From positions 13,160,087-13,224,086 of the forward strand of contig NC_069105.1 in the NCBI RefSeq assembly GCF_947172395.1: a stretch of 64,000 nucleotides of DNA, given 5' to 3'. A program made the translations under genes and the position numbers. Positions within the stretch are counted from its first letter, which is position 1; each line of letters begins with the position of its first letter. The stretch comes from Bicyclus anynana (Eukaryota > Arthropoda > Insecta > Lepidoptera > Nymphalidae). Below are positions 43,183-52,639 of this stretch, in pieces. The notes under the pieces are model-generated. The model ran no database searches. It saw only the letters and a list, made by a program, of their open reading frames with translations, and was not told the origin of the DNA.

Positions 43183-43460
43183 GTAAATAGTTACATTTTA
43201 AATTAACAGCATCAAAGTCCATTTTAGATCTTTCAGAATTGTCTCTGTTAATGTTGTCAAAGGCTTCATAAAGTAGGCTTTGATTGGAAAGTTGTTTTCT
43301 TATTTGTATCCAAACCTCAGAATTTGTAGTTGGCAAAATTCTCTTTGATTACTTAGTCAAATTATATTGAATACTTAGCCAAATTGAATGTTATTCTTCT
43401 GTTGTACTAGCTTTTACCGAAACTTTAACATGTACCTATTGATTTAGGCATAGATTAAAA

Positions 43461-43806
43461 CTAGCGGACGCCCCCGACATCGTCCGCGTGTAATTTAGTT
43501 TTTCACAAATCCCACGGGATCCATGGATTTTCCAGGATGAAATGTAGCCTATGTATCAATCCAGAGTAAAATCTTCTCTTACTATTTGAAATTTCAGCTA
43601 AATCGGTTTAAAACAGACAAAGTTTCATACAAACTTTCATCCCCTATTTTATCCCCTTTGGGGTAGAATTGATCAAAATATTTTTAATACGTCTTAAAAT
43701 CTACCTGCATGCTAAATTTCAACCCGATCCATCCTGTGGTTTGGACTGTGCGTTGATAGATCACTATGACAGTCAGTCACCTTTCAGTTTTATATATTTA
43801 GATTGT
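43461..43806 (-). mobile_element. Helitron-like group A, long form
   Basis: Reversed: ACTAGCGGACGCCCCCGAC start and ATCCCACGGGATCCATGG body, extending through CATCCCCTATTTTATCCCCT and CAGTCACCTTTCAGTTTTAT. The extra about 150 bp at the 5' side is not in the short copies. Confidence 0.55.
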
Positions 43807-43836
43807 AAGTGGGGAAGAAGGGGGGTGGTGAAGGCG

Positions 43837-44090
43837 TAGATTCGAATCCGGTCCGGGCATGCACCTCCAAACTCTTCAGTTTCAGCATTTTTAAGAAATT
43901 AAATATCACGTGTCTTAAACGGTGAAGGAACATCGTGAGGAAACCTGCATACCTGAGAATTTTCTTAATTCTTTAGGTGTGTGAAGTCTGAAAATCTACA
44001 TGGGGCCCGCGTGGTGGACTAGCCTAACCCCTCTGATTCTCACAGAAGACTGGTGCTCAACAGTGAGTTGATTATGGATAATGATGAAGC
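43837..44090 (+). mobile_element. SINE1, A-box end missing
   Basis: TAGATTCGAATCCGGTCCGG to GTTGATTATGGATAATGATG. Confidence 0.8.
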
Positions 44091-44120
44091 GATAAGGTCC
44101 AACTCAACTCACCAAAACTC

Positions 44121-44240
44121 GGTCAAACCGAAAGGAGTGTGAATTTTATCCTACTCCTAAAAAGTTAGCCCGCTTCCATCTTAGATTGCATTATCACGTA
44201 GCTAAGGGCTAACTTGTAGAGAATAAAAAAAAATAAAAAA
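44121..44240 (+). mobile_element. SINE2 3' part
   Basis: AAACCGAAAGGAGTGTGAAT to CTTGTAGAGAATAAAAAAAA, with the ACCATCAGGTGAGATTG block deleted. Confidence 0.8.
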
Positions 44241-44654
44241 ATATATAATACAAAACAACGTTTTCTAGGTCAGCTAGTATTATAAATAATAGGTATTACC
44301 TACCTAATATTTAAGGTAAAAATGTCCAAGTATATGTGGCTCATTGTTTTACGTGTGTTTAAAAAATTTTGGCTCGACTATTTGTACACTTCGTGCCTGC
44401 AACGATGCTGTCTGCCAAAACTATAGCAATTATTTTTTATAGATTTTCACTTGAAATCTTAGCAGCACTAAAGTAGACCAAGGTCTTTGGGATCATTATG
44501 ATGCATTTACTATTGAGTTTGAACTTTATGTTTTCCAGCAAAATAACTTTTCTGTCTCTATTATAAATTTCATTTCGTTCAATTTATAAATACACTTGAG
44601 AACTTAAGAACCTCAAGTACTAGGCAAACTGCTTCTTTAACCTTGATCACTAGT
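44241..44654. other. Unassigned AT-rich DNA
   Basis: Nothing recognised. Confidence 0.35.
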
Positions 44655-44869
44655 TTTTTTTATTCTTACATGCTAGCCCTAGACTATAATCTTACCTGAT
44701 GGTAAGTGATGATGTAACCCAAGATGGAGGCGGGTTAACTTGTTAGGAGTGGGATGAAAATCCACACCCTTTTATTAAGAAAACCTCAATTGGCCCAACC
44801 GGGGATCTAACCCAGGACCTCCGTCTTGTAAATTGACCACGCATACCACTGCGCCACGGAGGCCGTCAA
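44655..44869 (-). mobile_element. SINE2, reversed, internally deleted
   Basis: Poly-T to GCGCCACGGAGGCCGTC. The CGGTTTCTACACGAC...CCTCCCACC middle is gone. Confidence 0.85.
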
Positions 44870-45029
44870 AACTAGTTTCTCTAAGTTATCTCTTTCTCTT
44901 CTGTAAATCTCATTGAAGCAAGCTGGTGAGTCTAAGCTCTAAATCTCATCTCCTGTAGAGAGGAATTAATGGTTCTTGAGGGCCGTATTACAGGTCATAA
45001 TCTCCTATTTTGGTTCGAAATTAAATAAG

Positions 45030-45275
45030 TATAATATTTGACCCAAATATGGCACAATGCCTACAAAACCGGACCTTGCTCGTTTCCCAGCAGACCCGAT
45101 TACCATTCATTCGTGAAAGGAATTCGCGCACCCTCTCAATGCACGGAGCGTTGCTTAACTTAAGTAATACGATTGTCTACTACGAGTATGTCTACTTAAT
45201 CAAAATAATATGATTGACCACGAATATCTAACGATGAAAACAATTTTCTTAGATTATTTTTTTGTTCGGACGTTT
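45030..45275 (+). repeat. Local duplication, copy 1 (about 230 bp)
   Basis: ATTTGACCCAAATATGGCAC, CCGGACCTTGCTCGTTTCCC, AGCAGACCCGATTACCATTC, GCACCCTCTCAATGC. Partner at 45449-45677, with roughly 85-90 percent identity by eye. Confidence 0.8.
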
Positions 45276-45448
45276 GTAACTATGTCTTAACTATGTTTGG
45301 AATTCCGTCATGCAACGGTCTCAAAAGCAATAACTTTATCCACTATTGTACAGTTTATAAGCTACTTTTTCTGGAAATTAAATAACTCCACCCAGTTATA
45401 GTTGAGAACGCTGCTGTTGAAATTAAATAACTACATTATATGAACAAC

Positions 45449-45677
45449 CGTAAAATATTTGACCCAAATATGGCACAATGCCTACAAAACCGGACCTTGC
45501 TCGTTTCCCAGCAGACCCGATTACCATTCATCCGTGAAAGGAATCCGCGCACCCTCTCAATACGTGAGCGTTGCTTAACTTATGTAATACGATTGCCTAC
45601 TCGATCAAAATAATATGACGGACTATATCCAGCGATAAAAACAACTTTGTTAGATTTATTTGTTGTTTAGACGTTTT
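45449..45677 (+). repeat. Local duplication, copy 2
   Basis: Same blocks as 45030-45275, with a 20-nt deletion in the TACGAGTATGTCTACTT region. Neither copy has a frame longer than about 40 codons. Confidence 0.8.
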
Positions 45678-45719
45678 GTCTACTTGGATTTAGGAGTTTT
45701 TAGGAGCTCATTATTTTTA

Positions 45720-45929
45720 GAGTAGCTGACGTCGCGCGGTTTTAACCGCGTGGTTTCTGATCCCGTAAGAAAATGGGGATAATATATAGCCTATAGCCTT
45801 CCTCGATAAATGGGCTATCTAACACTGAAAGAATTTTTCAATTTGAACAAGTAGTTCCTGAGATTAGCGCGTTCAATCAAACAAACAAACAAATAAACAA
45901 ACTCTTTAGCTTTATATATTATTTAGTAT
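45720..45929 (-). mobile_element. Helitron-like group B
   Basis: AGTAGCTGACGTCGCGCGG start, CTCGATAAATGGGCTATCTA body, CTCTTTAGCTTTATATATTA end, then a (TA)n run at 45943-45961. Confidence 0.65.
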
Positions 45930-46014
45930 TAGTATTATAGTATAATATATATATATATATATAGTATTAGTATAAAAATGACTACGCGTGGAAATCATCG
46001 ACAATAGACAGAAA

Positions 46015-46101
46015 TATGTTGACGTAAAAAATCCATGGTTCCCGTGGGATTACTGAAAAACTGAATTCCACGCGGACGAAATCGCGGGCGTCCGCTAGTA
46101 A
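46015..46101 (+). mobile_element. Helitron-like group A 3' end
   Basis: AAAAATCCATGGTTCCCGTG, CTGAATTCCACGCGGACG and a TCGCGGGCGTCCGCTAGT end. Confidence 0.6.
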
Positions 46102-46400
46102 TCTTTAACCTGTACTTTCCTCGATAAAACATAAAATACTTAGGTAATTAAAAATATTTATTAAAGATAGATAGACAACATCGTTTCATAGTATAAAACT
46201 GTCTTCCACTCTAAAAAGCCGTGTATTTTCGTCAACTGCAGCCTCTTCAAGTCAATTAACATTTTGCAATTTAGCTCGGAACATCGCTCCGTAATTAACT
46301 GTGCCGTGCTTCAAAAGCAGCTTTAGTTTTTAGCTCAAAATAAGATGACGTTAAAGTGAACAAAGGAAAGAAGGAAGAATCTTGTATTTTCATAAATATA
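46102..46400. other. Unassigned DNA
   Basis: Nothing recognised. Confidence 0.3.
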
Positions 46401-46613
46401 CTAGCTGATGCCGCGTGGTTTCACCCGCGTGGTTCCCTTTCCCGTGGGAATACCGGGATAATATATAGCCTATAGCCTTCCTCGATAAATGGGCTATCTA
46501 ACACTAAAAGAATTTTTCAAATTGGACCAGTAGTTCCTGAGATTAGCGCGTTCAATCAAACAAACAAACAAACAAACAAACAAACTCTTCAGCTATATAA
46601 TATTAGTATACAT
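46401..46613 (-). mobile_element. Helitron-like group B, complete
   Basis: ACTAGCTGATGCCGCGTGG to CAGCTATATAATATTAGTAT, with (CAAA)n at 46558-46583. Confidence 0.7.
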
Positions 46614-46795
46614 ACGGACAATACATTATCTAGCCCCAAAGTAAGCGTAGCCTCTATCTATATTTCTATATCTATAATAAAACTAGTTGAATTCTATACA
46701 TTTATTCGCAATTTAAGATTTTACTTATACCATTTATAACAACAAACGTTAGCGTGGCATAAAGTACACCAGCGCCATCTAGAATCTGTACATAT

Positions 46796-47268
46796 ATTCC
46801 CACAGGAATAAGGGCATAAAATATAGCCTATAGTCTTCCTCGATAAATGGGCTATCTAACACACAATTTTTTTTCAAATCGGACCAGTAGTTTCCGAGAT
46901 TAGCGCGTTCAATCAAACAAACAAACTCATTAGCTTTCGTCGTCATCAACCCATATTCGGGCTCGAGTCTCCTCTCAGAATGAGAGGGGTAAGGCCAATA
47001 GTCCACCACGCTGGCCCAATGCGGATAAGCAGACTTCACACACGCAGAGAGTTAAGATAATTCTCTGGTATGCAGGTTTCCTCACGATGTTTTTCCTTCA
47101 CCGATTGAGACACGTGATATTTAATTTCTTAAAATGCACACAACTGAAAAGATGGAGGTGCATGTCCCGGACCGGATTCGAACCCACACCCTCTGGAATC
47201 GGAGGCAGAGGTCATATCCACTGGGCTATCACGGCTTATCCCATTAGCTTTATAATATTAGTATAGAT
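46796..47268 (-). mobile_element. Helitron-like group B interrupted by SINE1
   Basis: Left part 46796-46937 (CCTCGATAAATGGGCTATCT ... CTCATTAGCTTT) and right part 47242-47268 (CATTAGCTTTATAATATTAG) rejoin across the SINE. The 3' CTAGT side is truncated. Confidence 0.75.
46938..47241 (-). mobile_element. SINE1, complete, with 10-bp target duplication
   Basis: Flanked by CATTAGCTTT at 46928-46937 and 47242-47251, inside a Helitron-like element. It defines the family's true ends: head GCCGTGATAGCCC, tail GTTGATGACGACG. Length 304 bp. About 20 bp (CTCACTGCTGAG) are deleted near the tail. Confidence 0.92.
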
Positions 47269-47284
47269 ACAGAGGTGAGGAAAT

Positions 47285-47449
47285 CAGTTTATCTGAGAAT
47301 TTTCTTAATTCTCACACCGTGTGAAGTTTGCCAATCCGCATTGGGCTTGCGTGGTGGAGTATTTGGTCTAACCCCTCTTATTGTGAGAGGAAACTCGAGC
47401 TCAGTAGTGAGCCGAATATGGGTTGATAATGATGATGATGATAATGATT
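47285..47449 (+). mobile_element. SINE1 3' half
   Basis: TATCTGAGAATTTTCTTAAT to GTTGATAATGATGATGATG. Confidence 0.8.
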
Positions 47450-47635
47450 CTTGACCTTGAAACCTGGTACCTTCCAAAGCCACTACGGTGTAAGCTCCTT
47501 ATTTGACTTCCATACTTACCTATGCTGGGAGCATAGACTGACATAAATTACAGCCTTCTTACTGACATAAATGAGGCTTATCTGCAATCGCAGGCTCTAT
47601 TTCTATTACATTTCACATGAACATTATACCATATA

Positions 47636-47808
47636 TAAGCCCTTGAACAAAAATTACATGTGAAATGAATCAACATGAATAACGCTTAGAAGCCTGTTAC
47701 TGTATCAGAAAATAACTCTGAGCACTATGCCGTCATTTCTGAACGGTACAGGTGAGTACGCGAGTGAATGGTTGGTTGGTAAAAGTACTATTTTTGTTCA
47801 AGGGCTTG
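47636..47808. repeat. Inverted repeat, about 18-bp arms
   Basis: AAGCCCTTGAACAAAAAT near 47637 and ATTTTTGTTCAAGGGCTT near 47790 are exact complements. A second pair (ACATTTCACATG/CATGTGAAATGAA) is nested around the left arm. Possibly a MITE. Confidence 0.55.
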
Positions 47809-48120
47809 TAGTCTAATACTCGTAGACAGCTATTTCTAAAAGTGACAAAATACATTTATTCAGCCCTTATTGAGAATAGTGTTCTGGATCCAGGCTTTGT
47901 TTTATTATAATAAATAGTATTGAGGGTAAAATTGGAAACGCCTTACGAAAATAAATTGTCCGCGAGTCAATATGTTCACTAAATGGTTCTTTTCTTTTAT
48001 ACCCTTGGGTCCCTTCATTCATTATTCAATCGATTGGTACCGCGTCTCATAAAGGCGTATTGAGTTGCGATACTTTTTCTTATAGGTAAGTAATGAAAAT
48101 ACTACCCACTATACAGATTA

Positions 48121-48640
48121 TTTTAGATAGATAGATATACTTCATTTGCACACCACAAAGACAAATACAAGTGAAATAAAAACACTCTTTATCGCTAAGT
48201 AGCGATTTCTTCCAGGCAACCTTCGTTTTAGGAAAACTTAAGGACATCAGCAGGTGGCGTAAAACAAAAATAACCATAGTATTAGTAATACACATACATA
48301 CAAATAATTTACATCCTAATACATAAACAATATTACACTAATACCTACAATAATGAATAAAATACATATCAAAATATACTAATAAATACATTATATCGAA
48401 GAGAAACAATAGATACAGATCGTCTTTACTGCACCAGATAGTGAGTCTTTACGGCATTTTTAAAAATGTCTAGTGACTTTGATTGCCGTATGTTCAAAGG
48501 GAGAGCATTCCATAACTTAACGGCTTGCACAACGAAAGAATGTTAATAAAATTTTGTCTTATGCACGGGTAAACATAGAGTTAGTAATCGACACTGTCTC
48601 AGTTCAGACTGTACTCCCTGCTTATAGTTGATTTATAAAG
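48121..48640 (-). pseudogene. CR1/Jockey-like LINE, C-terminal end and 3' UTR
   Basis: On the minus strand, 48430-48545 reads HSFVVQAVKLWNALPLNIRQ followed by SKSLDIFKNAVKTHYLVQ and a stop. The LWN(A/S)LP box is the usual C-terminal signature of CR1-type and related LINE reverse transcriptase ORFs. The UTR contains CTACTTAGCGATAAAG-type sequence and ends in a (TATC)n tail at 48124-48138. The 5' part is absent. Assignment to clade is by motif only. Confidence 0.6.
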
Positions 48641-49164
48641 TAATGTTGTGTTGTAATGCTTTTGTTAAAAATATTTTATTTTTTCTTTTTTAGTAGCATA
48701 AGTGACGAAATCGCTAGAGTATGGGCCAATTTCTTTATTTCATTGTTACACAAAATTACTGAACCGATTTTTGTGATAATTAAATGGGACCAATCTGGAA
48801 GTATTATACTCTTTCAAACCTATAAAAAAACTTTTAAAATCGGTTAAGAAATGACGAAGATATGAGGCAACAACGATTAAAAAAACAACATACGCGTCGA
48901 ATTGAAACCTCCTTCTTTGTATGAATTCGGTCAAAAAATAAATTTGAAGTTTTTAAAACTATTCAGACAGGGTAGGGTTTCACCCACATTGACACGGGCC
49001 CATCAATAAATCCTAAATCGCGCAGTGAAAGAGCCCACCCTTATCAGAATGATGTAAACTACGGGCCTGCTAATTTATTACATCGCTCGTAAAAGGCCCA
49101 CGTATAAGTTTCACAACGTAGCTTTGTTGGGAATTCCATTGCCGTTTTTCTTTATTTGATTTAT
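48641..49164. other. Unassigned DNA with one repeat remnant
   Basis: 48880-48945 (CAACATACGCGTCGAATTG, CCTCCTTCTTTGTATG) resembles the reversed AAGTCGGTT-type repeat. Otherwise nothing recognised. Confidence 0.35.
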
Positions 49165-49665
49165 TTTAAAGATTTTTTTTTTATTGAGAAAGAATACAAT
49201 AAGGAACTTAAGCTAACTTATCCTAATAACTATACAAATCATGCCCACGTGGAATGGTGGTAAGGATACTGGCTGCATTTCTGCGCTGGACAGCCAGGCT
49301 GATCCTTTGCGCAAAAAATGAGCCAGCCCTTCTGTCACCAGTTGAGGCAACTAGCCGCGGTGAAATGATTTGGTAAAACTTTTTGGCACTGCGACTCCAT
49401 GGCCCAAGGATCTCCACGGCAAAAGGTACAAATATGTAACTCTCTGTCAGAGAGGCATACTTGAGCCACTTACCGGTTTCAGCTTTTTCTGCTGCGGCTC
49501 CTAGTCTTGATTCTGTCTCCCTGATATGACACGGTGCTAATGTGTCAACGCTTGTAGCGTCCCAGATTAGGGCCCGCCCCATTTTCCAGGGAACCAGCGT
49601 CAATCTATCAGGTTTCTTGCCATCATCCCGACTGATTCCTGACGGCTAAAATTGAATATCACACC
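49165..49665 (-). pseudogene. Non-LTR retrotransposon C-terminal fragment (KPD nuclease-like)
   Basis: The frame reads through DDGKKPDRLTLVPWKMGRAL IWDATSVDTLAP and ends ASILTTIPRGHDLYSY with a stop at 49223. K-P-D followed by about 15 residues and another D resembles the restriction-like endonuclease pattern of non-LTR elements; PD-(D/E)XK membership is inference. The 3' UTR ends in poly-A (49170-49180 reversed), with the same tail at 41206-41262. RT is not present. Confidence 0.6.
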
Positions 49666-49989
49666 AGAAATCTTTGCCTGAGCCTTACAAACTGATAACT
49701 TGAGCTAACACCTGGACCTGTAGCCATGTGGCACGTCGATTCTCTTTCTACAAACGCTGAAGCTTCGAAAATTGAAAAAATATGAGAATGAAATTTGCTA
49801 CCGACAGGTCACGTGATCAAGTTAGCGATCAGATCTGTCATTCCTATACTAGAGGCCCTGATATAGACCAGGTTTGAGTAAAGAAACAAAAAATTCAAAT
49901 TAGTTATAAGCAATTTAATTGGAAAACTAATAATAATTTTCTGTCTAGTCATACTTGGAATACTTGCATAGACATAATCAACCAAGATA
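49666..49989. other. Unassigned DNA
   Basis: Nothing recognised. Confidence 0.3.
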
Positions 49990-50540
49990 ATCCACCAACA
50001 ACTTGCTCTTCAGTATGGCCTTATTGATTTTGAGATGCCTTACTATAGGTACGACCCAGCGTCAGTTCTTGAAAATAGCAGTGCATTGCTCTACTGGGAC
50101 CTATCGATTATCACTGACAGGTATATTTAATAGATCTGATATAGTGCTAGTCGATCGGTCAGTGCGTCGTGCAATAATTGTTGATATTACTGTTCCACAT
50201 GACGATAATCTGGTTAAAGCCGAAAAGGAAAAAGTACCAAAATACTTGGACCTTGCTCTTGAGATCACCGCCATGTGGAATGTTGAATCAACTATTATTG
50301 TCCCGATAGTTGTTTCAGTCAATGGTCTTATAGCGAAAAACTTCGACCAACACCTTAAAAAGCTTTCGCTTAACTGTTGGATCAAGAGTCGGATATAGAA
50401 GGCAGAGATTCTTGAGACGGAGTGTATTGTTCCTCACTCTGGAGCCCTGACCACCGGTTGCTTAGGCACTCAAATTTTAAAAATAATGACATTGTTAAAA
50501 TTAAAATAAAAGAACTAATAAATAAATGAGAGATAAAATT
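49990..50540 (+). pseudogene. LINE C-terminal fragment, restriction-like endonuclease type
   Basis: The frame 50003-50398 includes NRSDIVLVDRSVRRAIIVDI, TVPHDDNLVKAEKEK, YLDLALEITAMW and FDQHLKKLSLNCWIKSRI. S-D, 14 residues, D fits the (R/K)PD-X12-14-D pattern of RLE-bearing LINEs such as the R4/Dong group, with S for P. The frame breaks before 50120. The 3' UTR (AAAGAACTAATAAATAAATG) matches the minus-strand copy at 34325-34575. Confidence 0.6.
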
Positions 50541-51005
50541 TTCTGTCTGTACATAGACGAAGAAATATTCATATTCCATTACGGTATTGCATATCGATGG
50601 CTTCATTTCCAATTCAAATTCTGTGCGAGAGTCGAGAAATTCACTCGATTTAACACTATTTCCTTATGCATCGCATAAAGCGCCGTGGCTTAAAATACCG
50701 GTATAGTTTTAAAAGGATTATTATTAAGAATATTTATGAATTTTTAAACAGATTCGTTAAGATAGATTATGTAAATATTGTATTTTTAAATAATGGCTCG
50801 TTATACTGGCTAACGAGATCGATGATAGTATGATTATAAATGCCTGTATGATCAAGTATTTCCTGATAAGAGAGGGATTTGTAGTAGTTATAAAACTGTG
50901 TTAAGTCAAATTCTGTACATTGAAGAACCGACTTCAAAAAAAGTTCAATTAAAAACCTTTTTTAAAAGCAAGCTTTTATTATTTTTTATAAGTGGTGGGT
51001 CGGTC
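50541..51005. other. Unassigned DNA
   Basis: GAACCGACTTCAAAAAAAG at 50925 is a remnant of the repeat at 7366. No gene seen. Confidence 0.35.
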
Positions 51006-51049
51006 ACAACGACTCGAATATATGCAAGATAATATATTCGAGTCGTTGT
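51006..51049. repeat. Perfect 18-bp inverted repeat
   Basis: Arms ACAACGACTCGAATATAT (51006-51023) and ATATATTCGAGTCGTTGT (51032-51049), 8-nt loop. No neighbouring gene to act on. Confidence 0.85.
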
Positions 51050-51159
51050 AACCCTATAAGCAAACCGCCAATTAAATCCAAACTATCGTGATGGGTCTAA
51101 GCTTCATATCTCTCTCTCTTATGAAGAAGGAGGTCTGGTCCTGTAGTCATCACCATCAT

Positions 51160-51442
51160 TATCATCATTATCAACCCATGTCCGGCTTACTGCTGAACTC
51201 GAGTTCCTCTCAGAATGGGAGGGGTTATGCCAAATAGTCCCATTGCGGATTGGCAGACTTTGCACACGCAGAGAATTAAAAAAAATCTCTGGTATGCAGG
51301 TTTCCTCACGATGTTTTTCCTTCACCGTTTGAGACACGTGATATTTAATTTCTTTCTCTAAAATGCACATAACTGAAAAGTTGGACGTGCATGACCCGGA
51401 TCGGATTCGCACTCTCACCCTCCGAAAACGGAGTAAGGTCAT
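51160..51442 (-). mobile_element. SINE1, reversed, diverged head
   Basis: ATTATCAACCCATGTCCGGC to CGGAGTAAGGTCATATTATT. The A box is lost. Confidence 0.85.
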
Positions 51443-51467
51443 ATTATTACACACACTGTTCTGTAGT

Positions 51468-51581
51468 AGGCCAATAAAATAGGCTGATAATGATGAATAT
51501 TCTCAACAATAAACGCTTGTAGAAGGCTAGGCCAATAAAATAGGCTGATAATGATTAATATTCTCAACAATAAACGCTTGT
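51468..51581 (+). repeat. Tandem duplication, 53 bp x 2 (period 61)
   Basis: AGGCCAATAAAATAGGCTGA ... ACAATAAACGCTTGT at 51468-51520 and 51529-51581, one mismatch (GATGAATA/GATTAATA). Confidence 0.9.
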
Positions 51582-52085
51582 CTCAGTAAGTCTTGTGTGG
51601 CAATATTTCTTGCTTACAAACATTAGCGGGCGCAATAAACAACACCTCGCTTGGCAAGTTTACAGGAATCTGAGGTAGCATTGTACGAATTACTGTACAC
51701 CTTGTTCAAATAGACCAGGATTTTGTGAAAATTCAAGTAGGTATTTCTACAACAATTCATTTTTCTTCTCAACCTGCGACGCAAAAAGAGAGGTGTTATA
51801 AGTCTGACTGTCTGTCGCACCATAGCTCCTGAACAGATGAAGCGATTTAAGTTTTTTTTGTATTAAAGGTGACTTACGTGCGAGTGTTCTTAGACATGTT
51901 TGATGATCAGTTGAGCTGTTTAAAAGTTGTGGGGGGTGAAATTGGGGAAGAATAAACAAATGTCTGGAAATATATTCTCGTGGGGTCTCAAATGGAAGCG
52001 TACTGAAAGAGAATATTGATGACTTGATCGAGAGTGTAATTAATAATTTCATGATATTCGGGGGTTTTTCAAATATTACTTTGAC
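51582..52085. other. Unassigned DNA
   Basis: Nothing recognised; ORFs here lack family features. Confidence 0.35.
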
Positions 52086-52300
52086 CAACTCTGGCGCAGT
52101 TGATAGTGTGGTTCTCAAAGTGAGGTCTTGAGTTCGATTTCCAACTCGGATCAGTTAACGATTTTATTTATTTTATAAATTGGCCTGATTTGGTTTGGTG
52201 GTTCCAGCACGATGTCATGTAGAAACCGAAAGGGGTGAATTTTCATCCTACTCCTAAAAAGTTAGCCCGCTTCCATGTTAGATTACATCATCGCTTACAG
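52086..52300 (+). mobile_element. Chimeric SINE: different tRNA-like head on SINE2 body
   Basis: ACTCTGGCGCAGTTGATAG (A box) and TTGAGTTCGATTTCC (B box) differ from SINE2. From 52205 the sequence is SINE2 body (GATGTCATGTAGAAACCG, CTAAAAAGTTAGCCCGC, ATTACATCATCGCTTACA). Confidence 0.6.
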
Positions 52301-52304
52301 TTTT

Positions 52305-52393
52305 CTTAATTTGGAATGTTCAACTGAAAAGTGCATGCTCCGAACCGGATTCAAACCTACACACTTCGATTCATAGACAGAACACTGGGCTAT
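52305..52393 (-). mobile_element. SINE1 body abutting the PLE array
   Basis: Reversed SINE1 from about AACTGAAAAGTGCATGC through CCGGATTCAAACC to CAGAACACTGGGCTAT. It carries the same private CAGTGTTC variant as the SINE1 head at 10998-11018. The array starts at TATATAATGATTT with TAT microhomology. Confidence 0.8.
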
Positions 52394-52473
52394 ATAATGA
52401 TTTATTTATTTTGCTATCATCCGCGAAAATTCGGCGAACCCATGCGACAACGTCACCCAGGTCCGACAAAATA

Positions 52474-52520
52474 CTCTCTACGTACGTTTCACCCCGAAAC
52501 CGGAGCATCCTCAGGAGATG
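52474..52520 (-). ncRNA. Hammerhead ribozyme motif, left edge of array
   Basis: Downstream of ORF A in coding sense. Same motif as 55171-55217. Predicted cleavage between plus positions 52478 and 52479. Confidence 0.65.
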
Positions 52521-52639
52521 TTGACTCTACAACGTGCAATTGCAAAGTGTCGTTTTCGACCTTTGCTTCGTCTTTTATAGACCAAAAAGTAGGTGGGGCA
52601 AGAGGTGGGCGTTGCCAAGATACTCATAATATAAGCGAT

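Noticed and set aside
49223..49603. Host gene at the 126-aa minus-strand ORF
   Set aside because: It continues upstream without a Met, ends in a LINE-type poly-A tail, and the tail recurs at 41206 and 22877, so it is a retrotransposon fragment.
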